Of a stretch of DNA of 5,299 nucleotides, positions 1-5,299 are shown piece after piece. This DNA is from Sulfurimonas sp. Its GTDB lineage: Bacteria; Campylobacterota; Campylobacteria; Campylobacterales; Sulfurimonadaceae. The number at the start of each line of letters is the position of its first letter. The first letter of the stretch is position 1. Below the pieces are notes generated by a model, which saw nothing but the letters and a program-made list of their open reading frames with translations, had not been told where the DNA came from and did no database searches. Position numbers and translations under genes: made by a program. The stretch spans positions 1-5,299 of the forward strand of contig JALTUB010000208.1 in assembly GCA_027047745.1 (NCBI GenBank), in the 5' to 3' direction.

Positions 1-418
1 AATCCAAATTTTCTTTTTATTCCACCTCTTATGCTACCCCAAGTAACACACTTTTAGCATCAAAGCATTTATTATTAGCACCTTTGTAATAAGCTTCATC
101 AGGTGTTAAATAATCTAGTGCTGAATGTAACCTCTCTGTATTGTAAGTATTGATATATTCGTCAATCCCTGTTCTATCCTTCTTAATATTTGAGTAAGAT
201 GATGGAGAGACATTATCGTATTTAAGACTTCTCCAAAACCTTTCAATAACAATATTATCTATACTTCTTCCTTTTGCATCCATAGAGATAGAGATGCCAT
301 TTTTAAGCAGTATATCAATATGCTCTTTTGCCGTGTATTGTGAACCTTGATCTGTGTTTAGAATCTCTGGTTTAGGATACTTGCTTAAGGCATCATTGAG
401 AACAAGCTGTAAGAACAC
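1..418 (-). mobile_element. Truncated IS3-family insertion sequence (3' part)
   Basis: This stretch is the right-hand part of an IS3-family element, recognised from the orfB transposase fragment it encodes. The transposase stop codon is at 29-31, and the 28 bases beyond it are AT-rich non-coding sequence, as expected close to an IS end. The terminal inverted repeat itself would lie at or beyond the left edge and cannot be identified. The element is broken on its other side, between about 400 and 425, where transposase similarity stops and unrelated plus-strand sequence begins. No orfA, no N-terminal half of orfB and no second inverted repeat are present, so this copy cannot move by itself. 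The exact break point is uncertain by some 20 bases. Confidence 0.75.
29..418 (-). pseudogene. IS3-family transposase OrfB, C-terminal fragment
   Basis: This is the C-terminal 129 residues of a DDE transposase (integrase core, rve type) that would normally be about 270-290 residues long. Numbering from the first codon of the open frame (a GTG at 416-418), the second catalytic Asp is D23 in NTDQGSQYT and the catalytic Glu is E59 in VIERFWRSLKY. They are separated by 35 residues, the classical DD(35)E spacing. The usual C-terminal segment follows (YNTERLHSALDYLTPDEAYY, about residues 92-111), so the 3' end is intact. The first catalytic Asp, the N-terminal helix-turn-helix part and orfA are missing. 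An in-frame stop lies at 425-427, just upstream, so the open frame does not continue into an N-terminal domain. The GTG is probably not a real start: similarity to the family begins at about residue 6. The protein would be inactive. Confidence 0.85.
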
Positions 419-486
419 ACCCAGTTATTAAAAAAGATGTAACTTATGGATATGATTGGGATAAAAATCTAGGAGGAGCTAAGTAA
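412..486 (+). pseudogene. Possible antitoxin gene remnant (C-terminal tail only)
   Basis: An open plus-strand frame enters from the transposase break and ends at the TAA at 484-486. It reads approximately RTHPVIKKDVTYGYDWDKN followed by LGGAK. I do not recognise this peptide. It is suggested to be the tail of an antitoxin because it ends next to a strong Shine-Dalgarno sequence, immediately before a RelE/ParE-like toxin sequence on the same strand; that is the usual antitoxin-toxin order with the toxin ribosome site inside the antitoxin's last codons. The 5' part of the gene is absent: upstream sequence belongs to the inserted transposase fragment. The left limit is approximate. It could instead be the tail of an unrelated gene, or chance open frame. 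Confidence 0.35.
471..478 (+). promoter_or_regulatory. Strong Shine-Dalgarno sequence AGGAGGAG without a suitably spaced start codon
   Basis: The near-perfect ribosome binding sequence AGGAGGAG sits inside the last codons of the upstream frame that stops at 484-486. A start codon would be expected at about 482-487, but none of ATG, GTG or TTG occurs there. The next ATG triplets are at 498 (a frame that stops after 17 codons) and at 524 (the toxin frame, far too distant). The site probably once drove the toxin gene, whose start has since been lost. Confidence 0.5.
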
Positions 487-778
487 CTACCCCGTTTATG
501 TTATTGAGTTATCGCTTTTATCTATGGAACTTGGCAACTATAATGTGGTGAAACTAGACACTTTAATATTGATTCTGTTTACTTGGTGCTTACAATCATT
601 ACGAATATATTGCGGTGTTCATATTAAGATTGAGACTTACTATCGTCTATTATCAAAACGCTTTCCTTATGCAATCTATTACAAATATGACAAAGAGACC
701 GTCTTTGTTTATGCAGTTTTAGACACTAGAAATAATCCTATTTACATAAGTGGACGACTCTCAAAAGCCATTTTTTAA
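485..778 (+). pseudogene. RelE/ParE-family toxin, degraded
   Basis: The C-terminal half is a clear RelE/ParE-type toxin fold. With the ATG at 524 as residue 1, it contains YYRLLSKRFPYAIYYKYDKE (about 39-58), then VFVYAVLDTRNNP (60-72). This is the typical pair of beta strands with the Arg-Phe-Pro-Tyr motif and the closing 'AVLDxRxNP' strand. Toxins of this family act in the cytoplasm, either cleaving mRNA on ribosomes or poisoning gyrase; which one applies cannot be told here. The N-terminal half does not match well. The frame is open from 473, and residues read from 485 (NYPVYVIELS) resemble the first beta strand, but there is no start codon. In the neighbouring frame (1 mod 3) a stretch near 559-582 reads HFNIDSVY, which fits the family helix better than the main frame, with a TAA at 541-543. 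Two or more indels are the simplest explanation. If translated from 524, the product would be 84 residues and would lack the N-terminal strand and helices. Total length from 485 (about 97 residues) is near normal for the family, which argues for small indels rather than a large deletion. Confidence 0.6.
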
Positions 779-820
779 ATATTTATATCTATATAATCTC
801 TTTCTCTCTTTTTATTCTCC
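779..820. other. AT-rich spacer between the toxin relic and the efflux operon
   Basis: This 42-bp gap separates two converging genes. It contains a 6-bp perfect inverted repeat (TTATAT at 783-788, ATATAA at 791-796) made only of A and T with a 2-nt loop, too weak for a terminator. On the minus strand the RND stop codon runs straight into a Shine-Dalgarno-like TAAGGAGAATAA (823-812) with no start codon at usable distance. No other signal is seen. Confidence 0.5.
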
Positions 821-3800
821 TTATTTTTTATAAAACAACAGATATGTTGCTGGTAGTATCAAAAGCGTTAAAAATGTTGAACTGATAATTCCACCTGTGA
901 TAACAACTGCTAAAGGGTATTGTATCTCACTCCCTACACCTGTTGCATAGAGCAGTGGTAGTATCCCAAAGAGTGTTGTAAATGCTGTCATGAGAACTGG
1001 TCTTAAACGCAGTAGTGTTGCATCTTTTAAGACTATTTTCAAATCTACATCAGGAAATTTAGCTCGTAGTTCATCTATAAAGCTTACAAGAACGATACCG
1101 TTAAGTATCGCAATAGCAAATATGGCTAAAAATCCAATAATCGCCGATACAGAGAGATAAATACCACTGACTAAAAGAGCAACTATGCCACCAATAAAAC
1201 CAAAAGGAACATTTAAAAGGATAATCATCGACTTTTTCAAAGAGTTAAATGCCGTATAAAGGAGTAAAATCACTAAAAGTAGTGTCACGGGGATAATTAT
1301 CATGAGCTTATTTGTTGCCTCTTGCATATTTTTAAAGTCACCTGCCCAACCTATATAGTATCCTGCTGGCATCTTCACTTTTTCTTTTATAAGCTTGTCA
1401 GCTTGGGCGACAAATGAGGCAGTATCTCGTCCCTCTACATCCATAGAAACAACCATATAACGACTGAGATTTTCTCTTTTTATAAAAGAAGCACCTTGCA
1501 CTATTTTTATACTACACACATCTTTGAGTCTTACAATATTACCGTTACTTGAACGAAGTGTTACATTTTTAATGGCTTCTATATCTTTTTTTGCTCCTTT
1601 GATTTTCGCAACTATAGCAAATCTTTTTATGCCCTCTATCTTTTGCGTAATTCCCTCTTCACCGACACCATTACGAATAACCTGCATAACCTCTGTAACA
1701 CTAATGCCATATCTAGCAAGAGAGAGATAATCAGGCTCAATCTTAATCTGAGCTTGACCTAGTTGAGATTCTACTTCCATTCGCTCCAATCCATCTACAT
1801 TTTTAATACTGTTTTGAATATCTTTGGCGATTTTATCAAGCTCTTTTTGATTATCTCCATAAATTTTGATAGCGAGTTCTGCTTTGACTCCCTCAAGCAA
1901 CTCCTCTATACGCATGGCAATAGGTTGCGTAGGGATAAACTGTACAAATTCAAATCTATGCTCTAGGTCTTCATTCATCTTTTTTGTAAGTGCTGGCAAA
2001 TCTTGAACATTTGGTTTTAGTGAAACAAGCACCTCCATATAGTTTGGTTGTGCCGTCTCACCTTTTTCACTTCTCGCTATCATGCTCAGTACCGAATCAA
2101 CATCTTTGGAGTAGTTTTTGAGTATATACTTTTCTATATCTTTAGAAACACCAACAGACTGTGTCAATGCCGTACCAGGGATGGCTACAACCCTATACAT
2201 GATAGATTCTTCATTGAGCGAAGGTAAGAACTCTCGTCCTTGTTGCGTAAGCATATACGCTAAAACCACAAAAACCACACTTACAATAGCTAAAATCTTT
2301 TTACTGTTTTCTAATGAAGTAAGGAGTACAGGCGTATAGACTTTTTTGATACCTCTCATGACAATATTTTCAGCAGAATTTGTTGGTTTTAAAAGCATCA
2401 AAATAAGCACTGGAACTAAGACAAGTGCTACAAGTAATGAACCAAGCATAACAAAAACGATATTTAATGCCATAGGAGCATAAAGTTTTCCAGCTAAACC
2501 ATCAAGCGAAAGTAAGGGAATAAATACTGCCGCGATAATAAGCACTGCAAAAGTAACAGGCATAGCAACCTCTTTTGCTGCTTCACTTACTATCTGTAAC
2601 TTATCTCCTTTTGGATTATCATGGAGTTTTCTAAAACTGTTTTCTACTATAACTATCGTACCATCTACTATCATACCCACAGCAATAGCCAAACCACTTA
2701 AACTCATAAGATTTGCCGAGAGATTGTAATAATCCATCAACAAAAAGGCAATAAGCAGTGAAAGAGGGAGAGATAAAATAACAATAAAAGCACTTCTGAA
2801 CTCAAACAAGAACAAAAACAAGACGATAGCCACTAAAACTACACCACTTAAAAGTGCTGATGTCATCGTACTTACTGCTTTGTGAGTGATGATAGTTCTA
2901 TCATAAATCGTTGCTATTTTTACACCCTCAGGCAGTGCAGAGTTTACTGTTTGTATCTTTTTTTTGATGTTTTCTACAACTTTTGCAGCATTTGTGGCAG
3001 TTCTTTGAAGAACCATCCCCATAACAGCTTCTTTACCATCTATGCTTACAGCTCCAAACCTTGGGCTAACACCCTGCATGACTTTTGCAACATCCCCGAT
3101 AGTGATAGCCTGTCCAAGACTCGGTTTGACAACTGTATTGCGAATATCATCAAGTGTTTTATAGAGTCCTGCACCACGGATAAGATACTGTTCACGGTTA
3201 AACTCTAGGTACTGCCCACCTGCTGCTTGATTTGATTTTTGCAAGGCTTTGATAATATCATCATAAGTGATACCAAAATCTTGCAGTTTTTTAGTATCTA
3301 TCAAAACATTATACTGTTTTTCATAACCACCCCAGCCTATAACATCTTCTACTCCACTCACACTTTTAAACAGAGGTGTAACGATGTACTTTTGCATCTC
3401 TTTAAGCTCTTGAAGTGAATATTTACCTGTTGTGTCTTTTACTTGATACCAAAAAACCTGCCCAAGCCCTGTAGTATTTGGTCCAACAGTAGGCTTACCC
3501 CATCCTTTTGGTATATCAACATTGGATAATCGCTCAGAGACAAGTTGTCGTAAGAAATATATATCCATATCATCCTTAAAAAATACAGAAACATAACTGA
3601 GACCAAAAATAGAGTTGGACATGATAAGTTTCACCCCTGCCATCCCTGAAACTGCCGACTCTATCGGATAGGTGATGAGCTTTTCTATATCTTCAGCCGA
3701 GTTTCCTGGACTCTCTGTATAGATAACTACCTGTTTAGGAGTGATGTCAGGAAAAGCATCGATTGGTATCTCTGTGTATGCTCTGTAACCAAAAGCACTA

Positions 3801-3868
3801 ATAGCGATAAAAGCAACAAGCACTAAAATTTTATATTTGAGCGAAAGCTCTATAATCTTATCTAACAT
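821..3868 (-). CDS. Heavy-metal efflux RND transporter, CusA/CzcA family
   Basis: This inner-membrane proton/metal antiporter (1015 aa, slightly shorter than the roughly 1050-residue family norm) is the pump of a tripartite export complex. The sequence shows TM1 at about 12-32, a large periplasmic loop (33-333), TM2-TM6 at about 335-493, TM7 at about 523-541, a second periplasmic loop (542-852) and TM8-TM12 at about 855-1012. Family hallmarks are IPIDAFPDITPKQVVIYTESPG near the N-terminus, the TM4 motif AVGMIVDGTIVIVEN (396-410) and RLRPVLMTA (954-962). In TM4, A396, D402 and E409 correspond by spacing to A399, D405 and E412 of E. coli CusA, whereas CzcA has an additional Asp in a DFG motif at the first position. 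The periplasmic QPIAMRIEELLEGV (648-661) is CzcA-like. Of the CusA methionine triad, only the middle one appears kept (M611); the others align with R559 and about E655. This favours divalent cations over Cu(I)/Ag(I), but the substrate is inferred. The ATG at 3866-3868 has a GGGGA ribosome site and lies 2 nt after the fusion-protein stop. Confidence 0.95.
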   Translation of the reverse strand: MLDKIIELSLKYKILVLVAFIAISAFGYRAYTEIPIDAFPDITPKQVVIYTESPGNSAEDIEKLITYPIESAVSGMAGVKLIMSNSIFGLSYVSVFFKDDMDIYFLRQLVSERLSNVDIPKGWGKPTVGPNTTGLGQVFWYQVKDTTGKYSLQELKEMQKYIVTPLFKSVSGVEDVIGWGGYEKQYNVLIDTKKLQDFGITYDDIIKALQKSNQAAGGQYLEFNREQYLIRGAGLYKTLDDIRNTVVKPSLGQAITIGDVAKVMQGVSPRFGAVSIDGKEAVMGMVLQRTATNAAKVVENIKKKIQTVNSALPEGVKIATIYDRTIITHKAVSTMTSALLSGVVLVAIVLFLFLFEFRSAFIVILSLPLSLLIAFLLMDYYNLSANLMSLSGLAIAVGMIVDGTIVIVENSFRKLHDNPKGDKLQIVSEAAKEVAMPVTFAVLIIAAVFIPLLSLDGLAGKLYAPMALNIVFVMLGSLLVALVLVPVLILMLLKPTNSAENIVMRGIKKVYTPVLLTSLENSKKILAIVSVVFVVLAYMLTQQGREFLPSLNEESIMYRVVAIPGTALTQSVGVSKDIEKYILKNYSKDVDSVLSMIARSEKGETAQPNYMEVLVSLKPNVQDLPALTKKMNEDLEHRFEFVQFIPTQPIAMRIEELLEGVKAELAIKIYGDNQKELDKIAKDIQNSIKNVDGLERMEVESQLGQAQIKIEPDYLSLARYGISVTEVMQVIRNGVGEEGITQKIEGIKRFAIVAKIKGAKKDIEAIKNVTLRSSNGNIVRLKDVCSIKIVQGASFIKRENLSRYMVVSMDVEGRDTASFVAQADKLIKEKVKMPAGYYIGWAGDFKNMQEATNKLMIIIPVTLLLVILLLYTAFNSLKKSMIILLNVPFGFIGGIVALLVSGIYLSVSAIIGFLAIFAIAILNGIVLVSFIDELRAKFPDVDLKIVLKDATLLRLRPVLMTAFTTLFGILPLLYATGVGSEIQYPLAVVITGGIISSTFLTLLILPATYLLFYKK

Positions 3869-3870
3869 GC

Positions 3871-4935
3871 TTAATCCCCATCGCCCAAAGATGATTTTAG
3901 TAGTGCTGATTTGACATAATAACTCTCACCACTCACATATTTTTCTGCAAGTTTTAAGCCTTTAACACCTATATATTTATCATCTTGTGCGATTATCTCA
4001 ATCACCTGTGGTACATATGCCACCTCTTCTTCACCATCTTCTTTTTCTTTCGATGGAACAAATACTACCCACTCATTGTTAAAAAACGAGAGTGCAGATT
4101 TTTTGATGGCGATATACTCTTTTGCATCACCAAAATAGAGTGTTGATTTTACATATAGATTAGTAAAAAGGTTTTTTACTTTTTGATTTATACTCGATAG
4201 GACAATCACTCTTTGAGTTTTTTCATCTAACTTAGGCATAATTTGCGTTACATTTGTTACTATCTCTTTACCTGCATAATTGATAAGGATTTTATCCCCT
4301 AAACGCACCTTTGTTGCATACTCTATCGGAAGATAGGATTTTACATAATAGGCTTGATTTTTCACAATAGAGGCAATCCCTTCATTTGTGTTTACAGAAG
4401 AGTGCAAAGGTTTTAAAAGTGCAGCAACACGACCACTACTGTGAGATAGTAAATAAAAATTTGCTGTTGCTTTTTTTAGGCTTTTTGTATTTATACCGAG
4501 TGTAGTAAGTTGTGAACGCAAAGCATTGAGTTTTGCAGATATTTCACTCTTTTTTATAGCTTCTTCGTTAAGCTTTTGCATAGAGGTCATACCTTTTTCA
4601 TAAAGCTTTTTTATAGAATTATAATTTTTTGAAACAGACACCAACTGCTTTTTAAGTGCGATATAATTAGCACTCATCTTAGAAACTTCTATAGACTCAA
4701 TAAGTGCAATCTTGTCTCCTTTCTTCACATCTTGTGCAGGTTTAACAAAGTATTTTTCCAGATGACCACTTACAAGTGAAGTGATAGACTGCTGTGCATT
4801 TGAGAGTTGTATCACTTTGGCATTGAGTGCGACTGATTTTTTGAAAGTGTGCATTTGTGTTTTTTCTATTGGCAGTTTTGTATTGTCTGCAAAAAGAACT
4901 CCACTAAGTAATGCTATAAGTAGTAGTTTATTCAT
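3871..4935 (-). CDS. Efflux RND periplasmic adaptor (membrane fusion protein, CusB/CzcB-like)
   Basis: This 354-residue HlyD/CusB-type adaptor links the RND pump to the outer membrane factor. Residues 1-16 form a short Sec signal peptide (MNKLLLIALLSGVLFA), with likely cleavage after A16; there is no lipobox Cys, so it is probably not a lipoprotein. The lipoyl-like half-motifs are at about 50-82 (SGHLEKYFVKPAQDVKKGDK) and about 158-192. Between them lies a Lys/Ser-rich helical hairpin (83-150). A beta-barrel (about 195-275) and a membrane-proximal domain (275-350, starting IAIKKSALSFFNNEWVVFV) follow. An acidic loop, KEKEDGEEE, is at 296-304. The start at 4935 is preferred over an ATG 6 codons upstream (4953), because GGAG at 4942-4945 is 6 nt from it and the signal peptide then begins correctly. 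The mature N-terminus has no Met or His cluster of the kind used by CusB or CzcB. The first codons overlap the outer membrane factor stop by 8 nt, and the stop is 2 nt from the RND start. Confidence 0.92.
   Translation of the reverse strand: MNKLLLIALLSGVLFADNTKLPIEKTQMHTFKKSVALNAKVIQLSNAQQSITSLVSGHLEKYFVKPAQDVKKGDKIALIESIEVSKMSANYIALKKQLVSVSKNYNSIKKLYEKGMTSMQKLNEEAIKKSEISAKLNALRSQLTTLGINTKSLKKATANFYLLSHSSGRVAALLKPLHSSVNTNEGIASIVKNQAYYVKSYLPIEYATKVRLGDKILINYAGKEIVTNVTQIMPKLDEKTQRVIVLSSINQKVKNLFTNLYVKSTLYFGDAKEYIAIKKSALSFFNNEWVVFVPSKEKEDGEEEVAYVPQVIEIIAQDDKYIGVKGLKLAEKYVSGESYYVKSALLKSSLGDGD
3875..3879 (-). promoter_or_regulatory. Ribosome binding site of the RND gene
   Basis: On the minus strand GGGGA (3879 to 3875) lies 6 nt before the ATG at 3868. 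It is within the last codons of the adaptor gene (the Gly-Asp-Gly-Asp tail), so ribosomes finishing the adaptor stop almost on top of the RND start. This supports translational coupling. Confidence 0.6.
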
Positions 4936-5299
4936 TGTATTCTCCAGTTTCATAGTTGTAAATAACTATGTTTGTATCTATTTTAGTTTGTAAAGAGATT
5001 TCCGTTTCTCTTGTTTTAATCATCTTATTTTTGATGTTTTGCAACTCAATAAGATTGATATTTGCTATCTTATAACCATCTTCATACATCCCTAAAAGTT
5101 CCTTTTGTGAAGCATAAAGTTTTTTAGTAGAGGTAAGAACCTTTTGTAAAATTTTCAGTTCAGAGTTTATACGCATAAGCTTATGTGAAACTCTTATTTG
5201 TTGATTTTTTATAAGATATTCATTCTGTTTTGCTTTTAGAGATGCTATGCGTTTTTCTTCTGTTTTTTTGTTGAAAATAGCTAAAGGAATATCTACTCC
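4928..5299 (-). CDS. Outer membrane factor (TolC/CzcC-like), C-terminal part, cut by the window edge
   Basis: The open frame runs without a stop from 5299 to the TAA at 4928-4930, giving the last 123 residues of a protein that is usually 400-450 long. The Met at 5174-5176 is internal, not a start: upstream in-frame sequence is typical of the family, beginning GVDIPLAIFNKKTEEKRIAS, which matches the 'IPLPLFNR' turn at the start of the second repeat of outer membrane efflux proteins (OEP family). The rest is long amphipathic helix, then YEDGYKIANINLIELQNIK (about 72-90), the usual 'G.....LLE' turn, and a final helix. Such proteins form a trimeric channel through the outer membrane and periplasm. 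Its gene comes first in the operon and overlaps the adaptor gene by 8 nt. The tail after the final helix is short (ETGEYNE). Identification is by family pattern and neighbours; the N-terminus and signal sequence cannot be seen. Confidence 0.88.
   Translation of the reverse strand, partial: GVDIPLAIFNKKTEEKRIASLKAKQNEYLIKNQQIRVSHKLMRINSELKILQKVLTSTKKLYASQKELLGMYEDGYKIANINLIELQNIKNKMIKTRETEISLQTKIDTNIVIYNYETGEYNE
4942..4945 (-). promoter_or_regulatory. Ribosome binding site of the adaptor gene
   Basis: GGAG on the minus strand (4945 to 4942) lies 6 nt before the ATG at 4933-4935 and decides that start over the upstream in-frame ATG at 4951-4953, which has no comparable site. It is inside the coding sequence of the outer membrane factor. 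Confidence 0.65.

Noticed and set aside
498..551. 17-codon ORF MLLSYRFYLWNLATIMW after the strong ribosome site
   Set aside because: It is too short, the spacing from the ribosome site (about 20 nt) is too long, and it overlaps the toxin remnant in another frame.
783..796. Inverted repeat TTATAT-CT-ATATAA as a terminator
   Set aside because: The stem is only 6 bp, all A-T, with a 2-nt loop, and no suitable T-run follows in a way that fits either gene.
1524..3208. Plus-strand open frames at 1524-1730, 1763-1966, 2118-2339 and 2882-3208
   Set aside because: All lie antisense to the conserved RND gene, have no family features and show residue composition typical of reverse-complement coding sequence.
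3871..4953. Adaptor start at the upstream ATG (4951-4953)
   Set aside because: It would add MKLENT before the signal peptide and lacks a good ribosome site, while the ATG at 4933-4935 has GGAG at 6 nt.
4781..4993. Plus-strand open frame of 70 codons
   Set aside because: It is antisense to the adaptor N-terminus and the end of the outer membrane factor gene, both well supported; its hydrophobicity mirrors the complementary strand.
4928..5176. A separate 82-residue gene starting at the Met at 5174-5176
   Set aside because: The frame stays open to the window edge and the upstream residues (GVDIPLAIFN and onward) are typical of outer membrane efflux proteins, so this is the tail of a longer gene.
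1..5299. CRISPR arrays, tRNA or rRNA genes, riboswitches
   Set aside because: No regularly spaced repeats, no tRNA-like TTCRANNC or cloverleaf arrangement, and no rRNA-like sequence was noticed; almost all sequence is protein coding.

Overview
The window is AT-rich. Its codon use, the transposase type and the C-B-A order of the efflux genes suggest a member of the Campylobacterota (Sulfurimonas/Sulfurovum/Arcobacter-like). That placement is an impression from protein style, not a database result.

Layout, left to right. Positions 1 to about 418 hold the 3' part of an IS3-family transposase gene on the minus strand. Its 5' half is missing, and the break lies near 400-425. Directly beyond the break, on the plus strand, is a decayed toxin-antitoxin-like pair (about 412-778). 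It consists of a short reading-frame tail ending at 486, a strong Shine-Dalgarno sequence (471-478), and a RelE/ParE-type toxin whose C-terminal half is well preserved but whose N-terminal half looks frameshifted and has no good start codon. A 42-bp AT-rich gap (779-820) separates this from the main content.

Positions 821-5299 hold a tightly packed minus-strand operon for a tripartite heavy-metal efflux pump. In transcription order it encodes an outer membrane factor (the last 123 residues only, continuing past the right edge), a periplasmic membrane fusion protein (354 aa) and an inner-membrane RND transporter of the CusA/CzcA family (1015 aa). The first two genes overlap by 8 nt, and the last two are separated by 2 nt, so the three are probably co-transcribed and translationally coupled. 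The RND pump takes metal ions from the periplasm or cytoplasm using the proton gradient, the fusion protein bridges the periplasm, and the outer membrane factor gives the exit duct. The RND protein combines a CusA-like transmembrane proton-relay motif with periplasmic residues resembling CzcA and lacking most of the CusA methionine triad. A divalent cation (Zn/Co/Cd/Ni) therefore looks more likely than Cu/Ag, but this is inference.

The operon promoter is outside the window, and no convincing terminator is seen after the RND gene. I found no sign of a wholly new system. The points most worth a second look are the mixed metal-specificity signature of the pump and the IS-bordered toxin-antitoxin relic downstream of it.
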